Shown piece after piece: positions 44,473 to 51,819 of a stretch of DNA of 64,000 bases. The stretch comes from Synergistaceae bacterium. GTDB lineage: Bacteria; Synergistota; Synergistia; Synergistales; Aminobacteriaceae. The stretch's first letter is position 1. Each line of letters begins with the position of its first letter. A model generated the notes under the pieces. It saw only the letters and a list, made by a program, of their open reading frames with translations, was not told the DNA's origin and searched no databases. The stretch is from NCBI GenBank assembly GCA_017470485.1, contig JAFUYQ010000017.1:62001-126000 (forward strand), written 5' to 3'. The position numbers and the translations under genes are program-made.

Positions 44473-45072
44473 TCAGCCTCCGTAATAAATGATGTTGAAC
44501 ATCAAAACTTCCCTGTCAGTCCTGTTCACGTAAGTATGCTTCCTGTTCGCAAGGAAACGTATAGCTTCGCCCTTACCTATCTCGTAAGCGTCTTCCTCAT
44601 CGAGAATAAGCGTGAACGTCCCGTCAATCACCATAAGGTACTCCCAGATACTTTCGCCGTGAGCTGCCGCCTGAATCTCAGAGTTCGGGGCAATTCTCAG
44701 CTTCTGAATCTCAATCGACGAGTTCGTATCGTACTGGAATAAATCCTGAACCTCAAAGCCTCCGCGCTGAACAAGCTCCTTATTGTGAACGACCTCCACG
44801 AATTTCTCAGGCTCTCTCAGAAGCGAAGGGAGCGCAACGTGAATACCGTCGCAGATCTTGTGAAGGACGGCAACAGTCGGGCATTTTCTTCCGCGCTCAA
44901 TATCACTGAGCATACTTTTGCTGACAGTGCTTCGTGTTGAGACTTCATCAAGCGATAAGCCCCTCCGCAGACGCGCACGTTTGAGATTTGTCCCGATGAT
45001 TCGGGTCATGTCCTCAGTGCTTGTAAAGTTCTCGTTCGTAAAAAATTCATCAGGAATATAAATATTCTTCAT
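44473..45072 (-). CDS. XRE family transcriptional regulator with cupin domain
   Basis: 199 residues. The N-terminal helix-turn-helix spans about 26-80 (IGTNLKRARLRRGLSLDEVS, STVSKSMLSDIERGRKCPTV). The C-terminal cupin spans about 115-197 (HGESIWEYLMVIDGTFTLIL, IGKGEAIRFLANRKHTYVNR) and should bind a small ligand. This domain pair is common in regulators of amino-acid, polyamine or xenobiotic genes. Start at 45072; the ligand is unknown. The neighbouring aldo/keto reductase upstream on the same strand may be linked. Confidence 0.9.
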   Translation of the reverse strand: MKNIYIPDEFFTNENFTSTEDMTRIIGTNLKRARLRRGLSLDEVSTRSTVSKSMLSDIERGRKCPTVAVLHKICDGIHVALPSLLREPEKFVEVVHNKELVQRGGFEVQDLFQYDTNSSIEIQKLRIAPNSEIQAAAHGESIWEYLMVIDGTFTLILDEEDAYEIGKGEAIRFLANRKHTYVNRTDREVLMFNIIYYGG

Positions 45073-45118
45073 TGATTAACACCTCTAAAGAGTATTATAC
45101 CCGTAAAACGCAAGAAAG

Positions 45119-46027
45119 TTACCAGTTCTCGAATCTTTTTTGAAGGTCAAGTGCCGAAATTTTTTTCATTTCATCATTTGTGAGCGAAAAATCAAAGATA
45201 TTAATATTCTCCCTGATGTGTGATTTATTCTTCGAGCCCGGAATAGTTACATAACCTGCCTGAACATGCCATCTTAATATTACCTGTGCAGGAGTTTTAC
45301 CGTGAGCATTCGCAATGTTCCTGATTACTTCATTATCGAAAAGCGTATGAGTATTTCCTCTTCCGCCTAAAGGATACCATGACTCGATAATTGTTCCGTA
45401 ACGTTCGAGATATTTCTGAAGGTCATTATTCTGGAAGTAAGGGTGATTTTCATTCTGAACGACTGCCGGAATTATTGAGGCATTCTCAGCGATACGCTCA
45501 AATTCCGAAGGGGTGTAGTAGTTGGAGATTCCAATGCTCCGGATTTTACCGGCCTTAACTCCGCGTTCTAGTGCAGCGTAAACTCCTTCATCGTTATAGC
45601 CCGGCTGATGTATCAGCATTAAGTCGATGTACCCGAGTCCTAATGCGTTATTTGAGGCATCAACAGCCAAGTCGGGGTCTGAATAATTTCCGGGCATTAC
45701 CTTCGTAGTAATGAATACGTCCTCTCGGTTAATCAGACCTTCATTTATGGCGCGCCGTACGCCTTTTCCGACTCCTGACTCGTTGCCATAATATCTGGCC
45801 GTGTCAATGAGCCTGTAACCCTCTTTTATTGCAGTATAGACAGATTCTTCAGCAGTTGAGTCGTCCTGAGTCCATGTACCGAGTCCGAGCATGGGCATTT
45901 TGTAACCGCTGTTGAGCGTAACGTAAGGCACTCCGTCAGTACCGGCATTACTTCCGCCCGAACCTCCCGATGAACAGCCTGCTGTCAACGCCGACATTAT
46001 CACCGCAAAAATCATTAACTTCTTCAT
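45119..46027 (-). CDS. Lipoprotein-anchored aldo/keto reductase
   Basis: 302 residues. The lipobox LTAGC with Cys near residue 18 is followed by a Ser/Gly linker, so it should be lipid-anchored outside the cytoplasm. The rest is a complete AKR barrel: LGLGTWTQDD, LIDTARYYGNE (Asp, Tyr), FITTKV (Lys), LMLIHQP (His), forming the catalytic tetrad, and IPGSKNKSHIRENINIFDF for NADP binding. I use the ATG at 46027 (AGGAGG seven bases upstream) rather than the GTG at 46030. An NADPH enzyme on the outside is odd, since the cofactor is not expected there. Confidence 0.88.
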   Translation of the reverse strand: MKKLMIFAVIMSALTAGCSSGGSGGSNAGTDGVPYVTLNSGYKMPMLGLGTWTQDDSTAEESVYTAIKEGYRLIDTARYYGNESGVGKGVRRAINEGLINREDVFITTKVMPGNYSDPDLAVDASNNALGLGYIDLMLIHQPGYNDEGVYAALERGVKAGKIRSIGISNYYTPSEFERIAENASIIPAVVQNENHPYFQNNDLQKYLERYGTIIESWYPLGGRGNTHTLFDNEVIRNIANAHGKTPAQVILRWHVQAGYVTIPGSKNKSHIRENINIFDFSLTNDEMKKISALDLQKRFENW

Positions 46028-46099
46028 CACTCAGCCTCCTATAAAATCACCCCATAGGTTATGCGGCCTACGGGGTGAAAGTTTCCTTACAGTTCGGAA

Positions 46100-47119
46100 T
46101 TACTTGAGGTATTCGGCGAAGAACGCTTTGATTTCCTCAAAGGGTATCTTCTCCATGTTGTCGTATAAATCGCAGTGAGACGCGCCGGGAACGATAATCA
46201 GTTTTTTGTTGTCGCCCTTGAGCCTCTTGAATGCGTCCTCGCCGAGATAACGTGAGTGAGCTTTCTCGCCGTGAACGATTAACACCGCGCTCCTGATGTC
46301 GTGAATGTCCGTGAGCATGGGCATGTTAATCATGGGCAATGAGCCTGTAACAGTCCAGCCCTCGTTGGAGTTGAGCGAGCGTTTGTGATAGCCTCTGGGA
46401 GTCTTGTAGTAAGCGTAGTAGTCCTTCACGAACTGGGGAGCGTCTTCGGGCAGAGGGTCAACGACTCCGCCGGCTCTGGCGTAAGTTCCTGACTTGTAGT
46501 CCTTAGTGCGCTGATCGTTCATGGCCTTCTTCATGCTGTAGCGGACATCGTCCGAGTCGTTAGCGTCGAAGTATCCGTTTCTTGCAACGCGGCTCATGTC
46601 GTACATTGTGGAGATGACTGAGGCTTTAATCCTTGTGTCGGCGGCGACAGCATTGAGGCCGATTCCGCCCCAGCCGCAGACACCGATTATGCCGATTTTT
46701 TCGGGGTCAACGTAATCCTGAACGCTCAGGAAATCTACCGCTGCAGAAAAATCCTCAGTGTTAATTTCGGGCGATGGGACGTAACGGGCAACACCGCCGC
46801 TTTCGCCGGTGAATGAGGGGTCGAACGCCACAGCAACATAACCGGCCTTAGCCATTTCCTGAGCATAGAGTCCCGAAACCTGTTCTTTAACCGCGCCGAA
46901 CGGGCCGCAGACAGCGATACCGGCGTATTTTTTTGAGGTGTCGAAGTTTTTGGGAAGGTATAAATCGCCGGTGAGGTCGATTCCGTAACGGTTATGGAAG
47001 TGAACTTTCTCGGCTTTGATGTCGGGGTCAATCTTGAACACACGGGTGTCATTCTCAAGCGCAAACGCTGACGAGGCTAGGCCGAGAATTAACGCTGAAA
47101 GTAATACTGTTCTTAACAT
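46100..47119 (-). CDS. Secreted alpha/beta hydrolase, dienelactone hydrolase-like
   Basis: 339 residues. Signal peptide at 1-20. The nucleophile elbow GIIGVCGWGGIGLNA has Cys in place of Ser, as in dienelactone hydrolases; the His is in PGASHCDLYDN near the C-terminus and an acid in VLIVHGEKAHSRYL. VAFDPSFTGESGG is family-typical. Exported esterase or lactonase of unknown substrate. AGGAGG lies about 13 bases before the start. Together with the lipoprotein AKR downstream on the same strand and the flavodoxin at 56 kb it makes a set of exported redox/hydrolytic enzymes. Confidence 0.87.
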   Translation of the reverse strand: MLRTVLLSALILGLASSAFALENDTRVFKIDPDIKAEKVHFHNRYGIDLTGDLYLPKNFDTSKKYAGIAVCGPFGAVKEQVSGLYAQEMAKAGYVAVAFDPSFTGESGGVARYVPSPEINTEDFSAAVDFLSVQDYVDPEKIGIIGVCGWGGIGLNAVAADTRIKASVISTMYDMSRVARNGYFDANDSDDVRYSMKKAMNDQRTKDYKSGTYARAGGVVDPLPEDAPQFVKDYYAYYKTPRGYHKRSLNSNEGWTVTGSLPMINMPMLTDIHDIRSAVLIVHGEKAHSRYLGEDAFKRLKGDNKKLIIVPGASHCDLYDNMEKIPFEEIKAFFAEYLK

Positions 47120-47199
47120 GAATAAAATCCTCCTGTTGAACTTTAATTTTGAACGGGTAAATTATCGCAGTCATGCCGTTAAATGTCTAATGCCTGTGA

Positions 47200-47205
47200 T
47201 ATAAT
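47200..47205 (+). promoter_or_regulatory. -10 element of the toxin-antitoxin operon
   Basis: TATAAT lies 41 bases before the antitoxin start, in TGTGATATAAT. The -35 region is weak, which is usual where the antitoxin represses. No clear palindromic operator was seen. Confidence 0.4.
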
Positions 47206-47245
47206 TTTTGTCATTCATAAAAAATATAACAAGGTGGAAAATATC

Positions 47246-47446
47246 ATGCAGAGAGTCAGGAATAACATTCACAGGGCAAGGAAGCATACTCAGAAGGCTA
47301 GGAAAGATATTCGCAGACTCAGAGTCAGGCGGTACAGGGAAGAACTTGAATTAGTCCCAAACCCTGCAACATTGAGGGCAATGAAGGAAGCTGACGAAAT
47401 AGTTGCAGAATGGAAAAAATATTGGGAGTCTCAATCAAATGACTAA
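47246..47446 (+). CDS. Antitoxin of a YafQ-type module, unusual basic N-terminus
   Basis: 66 residues from the ATG at 47246 (AAGGTGG eight bases upstream). Residues 2-38 are strongly basic (RARKHTQKARKDIRRLRVRR); this is not a ribbon-helix-helix as in DinJ/RelB. The C-terminal part ELELVPNPATLRAMKEADEI resembles the toxin-neutralising tail of RelB-type antitoxins. The stop overlaps the toxin start by eight bases. The antitoxin role rests on this linkage and the tail. Confidence 0.65.
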   Translation: MQRVRNNIHRARKHTQKARKDIRRLRVRRYREELELVPNPATLRAMKEADEIVAEWKKYWESQSND

Positions 47447-47771
47447 AAAGAAAAAATCCTCAGGAACAAGGCGTGTCAAATACTTCAGGGACGTACGGCA
47501 AACAAAAGACTTCCTTTCAGACTGGGATAGGCTCGAAGATTCTGGTCAGCATGACTTAAACCGCGTGAAAGAAGCTATGGCAATACTTGCAGTAAATAAC
47601 GGCTCAATGCCGCCGGAATGGAAAGATCATGAGCTTAACGGAAAACTCAGCAAATACAGAGAATGCCACATTAAGGGCGATTTACTGCTAATTTATGAAG
47701 TGCAGGAAGGTTCAAAAGTAGATGTTCTTGTGCTTGTGCGTTTAGGAACTCACTCTGAGATTTTCGGTTAA
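47439..47771 (+). CDS. YafQ family mRNA interferase toxin
   Basis: 110 residues. The RelE-superfamily core has DHELNGKLSKYRECHIKGDLLLIY and LVRLGTHSEIFG; the His residues (DH, CHI, THS), Asp in GDL and Phe of EIF match the catalytic set described for Escherichia coli YafQ. It cuts mRNA on the ribosome. The N-terminus is basic (TKKKKSSGTRRVK). Start at 47439, inside the end of the antitoxin frame. All active residues appear present, so it looks functional. Confidence 0.87.
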   Translation: MTKKKKSSGTRRVKYFRDVRQTKDFLSDWDRLEDSGQHDLNRVKEAMAILAVNNGSMPPEWKDHELNGKLSKYRECHIKGDLLLIYEVQEGSKVDVLVLVRLGTHSEIFG

Positions 47772-47776
47772 ACAAA

Positions 47777-48673
47777 ATGGAACTGAGACTACTGAAATAT
47801 TTTATCGAAGCAGCAAACGAACTCAGCATTACCAGAGCAGCACAGCGGCTTCACATTACACAGCCATCACTTTCAAGGCAGTTAGGCACTCTCGAACGCG
47901 AAATCGGCAGAAAACTATACGTCCGTGAAAGCTACGGCATTAGACTCACTCAGGACGGAATACTTTTCAGAAAACGCGCTCAAGAAATCATTGACCTTGA
48001 GGCTAAAACACTTCAGGAATTTTCGCAGACCGACAAGCAGATTATCACCGGCACTGTCTACATAGGCGCAGGCGAAACCGCAGGCGTTAAACACATCGGA
48101 AAAATACTCAGGGAATTACGCTCTGAATATCCGGCCATTAACTACAGAATGATTAGCGGCGATTTCGAGGACATTGCCGAAAAATTAGGAAAAGGATTAA
48201 TTGATTTCGGCCTCTTCGTCGGTAAAGTTAGCCTTAGAGATTACAATATCATCACCCTCCCTTACACTGACACTTGGGGCGTTATCGTCAAGAATGATGA
48301 CCCTCTCACTGAGCTTGAGTACATCACTCCCGACAACCTCAGAGACAAAGAATTATTGTTCTCCCATCAGGCTCAGACTCAGGGCGAATTTTCAGAATGG
48401 CTCGGCTTTCGTTCAGACGAGTTGAACATCACCGGCACTCACAATCTCGCTTACAACGCTTCCGTTATGGTTCGTGAGGGGCTGGGAGTATTAATCACGA
48501 TTGACGGGATAATCAGTACGGGAAGTGAGAGCGGACTCAAATTCATTCCCTTAATGCCCGAAATGAAAGCCGAACTAATACTCGCTTGGAAAAAAGAAGC
48601 TATCCTCTCCAAAGCCGCTCAGAAATTCCTTCAAGACCTCAGGAAGTCTTTACAGCCCTCACAGGAAGCATAG
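47777..48673 (+). CDS. LysR family transcriptional regulator
   Basis: 298 residues. The winged helix is at 1-60 (LLKYFIEAANELSITRAAQRLHITQPSLSRQLGTLEREIG). The remainder is a periplasmic-binding-protein-like effector domain (ISGDFEDIAEKLGKGLIDFG, VREGLGVLITIDGI). It starts five bases after the toxin gene and may be read from the same transcript. Similar regulators often control exported reductases and hydrolases of the kind found at 45.1-47.1 kb; that link is inferred. The 3' end overlaps the Zn/Cd ATPase gene by 35 bases on the other strand. Confidence 0.92.
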   Translation: MELRLLKYFIEAANELSITRAAQRLHITQPSLSRQLGTLEREIGRKLYVRESYGIRLTQDGILFRKRAQEIIDLEAKTLQEFSQTDKQIITGTVYIGAGETAGVKHIGKILRELRSEYPAINYRMISGDFEDIAEKLGKGLIDFGLFVGKVSLRDYNIITLPYTDTWGVIVKNDDPLTELEYITPDNLRDKELLFSHQAQTQGEFSEWLGFRSDELNITGTHNLAYNASVMVREGLGVLITIDGIISTGSESGLKFIPLMPEMKAELILAWKKEAILSKAAQKFLQDLRKSLQPSQEA

Positions 48674-50471
48674 CCCTAGCGGAATTAATCACAGCTATCA
48701 CCATCACTCCGACATCGGCGAATACCGCCAGCCTCATTCCGGCAAGCCCCATCGCTCCGAGAAGAAGACATGCCAGCTTCACAGCTATTGAACCGTAAAC
48801 ATTCTCATTAACGATTCTCATGCACCTTCTTGAAATTTTGACGGCTTCGGGAATCTTCATCAAATCATCGTCCATTATCACCACGTCCGCCGCCTCAATC
48901 GCCGCGTCGCTCCCTAACGCTCCCATCGCTATCCCGACATCGGCACACGTTAAGACAGGCGCGTCATTAATCCCGTCCCCTGCAAATGCCTTAATGCCCT
49001 CTATGCTCTCAACCTTCCTGACTTTATCCGCTGGAAGCAGGCCGCTGTAATACTCATCAATTCCGGCTGACGTTGCCGCTTCCCTCGCTGACGATTCAGA
49101 ATCGCCCGTGAGCATTACGACACGTTTAATCCCTTGCGACCTCAGTGAGGCGACGGCTGATTTAGCGTTTTCCTTGAGGCTGTCTGAAATCACGGCATGG
49201 CCGGCGTAATTCTTATCGACAGAGACATGAACGATTGTTCCTGAGTCATTGCATGGCTTAACGTCCGCTCCGACTTCGGCCATGAACCCTAAATTTCCGG
49301 CGCAGACCTCCGAACCGTTGACGATTGCGCGGACACCGTAACCGGCTATCTCCTCAACGCCCTCGACAGCGCATGAGTCGTTCTCGTCAGGGTATGCACG
49401 TCTCAACGCCTCAGCCACTGGGTGCGATGAGTAACGCTCAGCATGTGCGGCCATGTGAAGAATCTCCCCGTCCGTCATTGACTCAGGATACACCCCTGAA
49501 ACCTCAAATACTCCTTTCGTTAATGTCCCTGTTTTGTCGAAGATTACTGACGAGATTTTAGCGAGCCTCTCAATGAATATGCCGCCCTTCACGAGAATGC
49601 CACGTCTCCCTGCCCCTCCTGTCGCCGCGAAGAACGCTAAAGGAACGCTTACTACTAAAGCGCAGGGGCAGCTCACCACAAGGAATGTCAAAGCCCTGTA
49701 TACCCAAACCCTGAAGTTTCCTGCAAACATCGGAGGGATTAGGGCGATTGCGAGAGCAGAGAGACATACGGCAGGCGTATAGATCTTAGCGAAACGAGTG
49801 ATGAATTTTTCTGAATATGATTTATTAGAGCCTGAGTTTTCGATGAGGGCTAATATTTTCGAGGCGGTCGAGTCCGTGAATGTCTTAGTCGTTCTCACCC
49901 TCAGAACTCCCGAAAGATTAACGCTTCCGCTCAGTACCTCATCGCCGGTCTTGACGCTTCTCGGAACGCTCTCGCCCGTCAACGCGCTCGTGTCAATCCC
50001 CGAATGTCCGTCAATTATTACTCCGTCAAGAGGGATTTTCTCGCCTACCCTGACGATTATCACGCTGCCCTCAGTTACTTCCGAAGGGTCAACACGTTCC
50101 GAAGTTCCGTCAGGCTGTTCGAGATTAGCGTAGTCAGGCCTTAATCCCGTTAATGACGTAATACTCTCCCTCGTTCTGTCGGAGGCGTAATCCGAGAAAA
50201 GTTCGCCTACCTGATAGAACATCATTACTGCACTAGCCTCAGTGTAATCGCCGAGAATTAACGCCCCGATTGTCGCAACGCCCATCAGAAAATGCTCGTC
50301 AAATACCTCGCCTTCCCTTACGCCGTTGAACGCCTCAACAAGAACATCATAACCGGCAATCAAATAGGGCACCAAGTAAAACCATACGCTCTCAACTCCT
50401 GAGAACTTCAGCACAGCGATAATAACCGCTGAGCCGGAAATCCTCAGAATAATCTTTAACCGCTCACTCAT
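48639..50471 (-). CDS. Zn2+/Cd2+-exporting P-type ATPase (P1B-2 like)
   Basis: 610 residues. Metal motif SCPCAL in TM6, phosphorylation DKTGTLT, actuator TGESVP, SSHPVAEALRR (the P1B His-Pro), and GDGINDAP. The last helix VFADVGVMVIAVINSARAM has the Asp typical of Zn/Cd exporters (ZntA/CadA). There is no N-terminal metal-binding domain; the protein starts directly at the membrane helices. An ArsR repressor gene precedes it, and it has its own promoter with a candidate operator. Confidence 0.93.
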   Translation of the reverse strand: MSERLKIILRISGSAVIIAVLKFSGVESVWFYLVPYLIAGYDVLVEAFNGVREGEVFDEHFLMGVATIGALILGDYTEASAVMMFYQVGELFSDYASDRTRESITSLTGLRPDYANLEQPDGTSERVDPSEVTEGSVIIVRVGEKIPLDGVIIDGHSGIDTSALTGESVPRSVKTGDEVLSGSVNLSGVLRVRTTKTFTDSTASKILALIENSGSNKSYSEKFITRFAKIYTPAVCLSALAIALIPPMFAGNFRVWVYRALTFLVVSCPCALVVSVPLAFFAATGGAGRRGILVKGGIFIERLAKISSVIFDKTGTLTKGVFEVSGVYPESMTDGEILHMAAHAERYSSHPVAEALRRAYPDENDSCAVEGVEEIAGYGVRAIVNGSEVCAGNLGFMAEVGADVKPCNDSGTIVHVSVDKNYAGHAVISDSLKENAKSAVASLRSQGIKRVVMLTGDSESSAREAATSAGIDEYYSGLLPADKVRKVESIEGIKAFAGDGINDAPVLTCADVGIAMGALGSDAAIEAADVVIMDDDLMKIPEAVKISRRCMRIVNENVYGSIAVKLACLLLGAMGLAGMRLAVFADVGVMVIAVINSARAMLPVRAVKTS

Positions 50472-50488
50472 TCGTCAGACACCTCGAT

Positions 50489-50508
50489 AATCAAATAGTT
50501 GTTTGAAT
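50489..50508 (-). promoter_or_regulatory. Candidate ArsR/SmtB-type operator
   Basis: An imperfect palindrome, TCAAA (50491-50495) and TTTGA (50502-50506) with AT-rich flanks, resembles operators of zinc-responsive ArsR repressors. It lies just downstream of the -10 of the ATPase promoter. Confidence 0.45.
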
Positions 50509-50525
50509 GTTTATCTGTCGGACGA

Positions 50526-50553
50526 ATTATACAGCGTTAATTTTCAGGGTCAA
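50526..50553 (-). promoter_or_regulatory. Promoter of the Zn/Cd ATPase gene
   Basis: On the minus strand: -35 TTGACC (50553-50548), 16-base spacer, -10 TATAAT (50531-50526). It overlaps the last codons of the arsR gene, so the ATPase can be expressed apart from it. GAGGTG stands eight bases before the ATPase start. Confidence 0.65.
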
Positions 50554-50908
50554 TATTTGGCGAAGGGCATGTAATCTTGAACATGGCCTCGATAGTTTTG
50601 TGAAGGAGTTTAGCTTCCTGAGTGTCGCTCAGCGAGTAATGTATTTCCTGACCTGCCCGTGTTCCCGTAACAAGGCCGCTCATCTTCAATAACTGAAGGT
50701 GATGGGAGACTACTGCTTTGCTTACGCCGAGAGCCGCCGCGATGTCAGAGACACATTCCCTGCTGTGGCACAACAGCCAGAGAATCTTAAGCCGTGTTCC
50801 GTCGCCAAGCTGCGAAAACACTGAGGCCGCCTCAAGGAATTTCTCACCCTCCGGCATTCTCTCAAGCACTGACTCTAAATTCTTGTCGTGATTATGAGGA
50901 AGTTTCAT
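50537..50908 (-). CDS. ArsR/SmtB family metal-responsive repressor
   Basis: 123 residues from the ATG at 50908 (AAAGGA eight bases upstream; an ATG at 50938 lacks a ribosome site). Winged helix: SQLGDGTRLKILWLLCHSRE, CVSDIAAALGVSKAVVSHHLQLLKMSGLV. An N-terminal HNHD and a C-terminal helix with His/Glu residues (KLLHKTIEAMF) could form metal sites, but the exact alpha-5 ligand pattern is incomplete. It probably represses the ATPase until Zn or Cd binds. Confidence 0.87.
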   Translation of the reverse strand: MKLPHNHDKNLESVLERMPEGEKFLEAASVFSQLGDGTRLKILWLLCHSRECVSDIAAALGVSKAVVSHHLQLLKMSGLVTGTRAGQEIHYSLSDTQEAKLLHKTIEAMFKITCPSPNIDPEN

Positions 50909-50938
50909 TTTTGATGTCCTTTCCCTAGCCGCTTCCAT

Positions 50939-50976
50939 GAAAAAAGGAAAGCCCCCAGTTTTTTCTGAGGCTCTCC
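50939..50976 (-). terminator. Intrinsic terminator between the 51-kb lipoprotein gene and arsR
   Basis: On the minus strand GGAGAGCCTCAG (50976-50965) pairs with CTGGGGGCTTTCC (50958-50946) with two mismatches, followed by a T-run. Confidence 0.7.
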
Positions 50977-50991
50977 AGTTCCTTCCGTCAA

Positions 50992-51705
50992 TTATTCAGC
51001 GATTATCCCCGAAAATGTATTGACCTTCCTGACTATCCTCAATACATTTCCTTTTGAAGGAATATCCCTCGAAAGGTAATACTCAGGATCGTTCTCAATG
51101 AAACTGGGATAATTACCCCTTCCCATTGAAAATGTCGTTGTGCCTCTGTCGGTCGTGAACTCCGCGTAAACTTCAGCGTCATAAGGCTTCTTAGCCCCGT
51201 CAAATTCCGGTTCACTTTCAGCGTACTCAATCAGTTCCGTGTCCTCAAGGCTCAAAGTCCTGTACCTTAATTTCTGGCCGCCGCTGAAAGATACGCTTCC
51301 GCCCAGAAGAGGATCATCAGTTATTCCCGAAGGGTCGTAGGCGAATACCACAAGCCCTCTGTGCGAAGTATCTTCGGGGGTATCGTTGACGACTACGAAG
51401 GCTTCATCAGGCGATATTAGTTCATTGAAGCCGAGATTGAGCGTTGACTGAACGGCCTCGCTTCCTGTGTTGGCGGCATAGAACCGCGCTCCTGACATTC
51501 CTGAAAGCCTTACGCCTTTGTGAATCGTGTAACGCTTGTTGCGTTCTATTGCCGGTGAATTGAGGGTGATTGCCTGAATTACCTCAGTGCTGATTTGTTT
51601 TCTCCTGTCAACCGATGAACCTGATGAGCCGCCTCCGCAGCCGCTCAGAAAAAATAACGACACAAAAAGCAAAATTGATGTTACAGCAAAATTTACTCTC
51701 TTCAT
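50992..51705 (-). CDS. Lipoprotein of unknown function, paralogue of the next gene
   Basis: 237 residues. Lipobox FLSGC with Cys at about 23, then a Gly/Ser linker. Both ends resemble the larger lipoprotein upstream: the segment NSPAIERNKRYTIHKGVRLS with SGARFYAANTGSEAVQSTLN near the N-terminus, and DIPSKGNVLRIVRKVNTFSG at the C-terminus (compare DIPTTGDVFRTVHRVNDFGG). The pectate-lyase-like middle of the larger protein is missing. Surface lipoprotein; function unknown. Confidence 0.75.
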   Translation of the reverse strand: MKRVNFAVTSILLFVSLFFLSGCGGGSSGSSVDRRKQISTEVIQAITLNSPAIERNKRYTIHKGVRLSGMSGARFYAANTGSEAVQSTLNLGFNELISPDEAFVVVNDTPEDTSHRGLVVFAYDPSGITDDPLLGGSVSFSGGQKLRYRTLSLEDTELIEYAESEPEFDGAKKPYDAEVYAEFTTDRGTTTFSMGRGNYPSFIENDPEYYLSRDIPSKGNVLRIVRKVNTFSGIIAE

Positions 51706-51758
51706 TGAAAAATCCTCCTGTTGAAATTAACGTGCCTATTCTACACTCAAATTACCCT

Positions 51759-51795
51759 AAAAAAGAGAGTACCTCTCAAATTGAGAGATACCCTC
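51759..51795 (-). terminator. Intrinsic terminator after the carbohydrate-binding lipoprotein gene
   Basis: On the minus strand a 13-bp stem with two GU pairs (51795-51783 with 51777-51765, 5-base loop) is followed by TTTTTT. On the plus strand the same two pairs become mismatches, so it acts on the minus strand. Confidence 0.8.
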
Positions 51796-51819
51796 TTCCC
51801 AACACCAAGGAGTTTTAAG

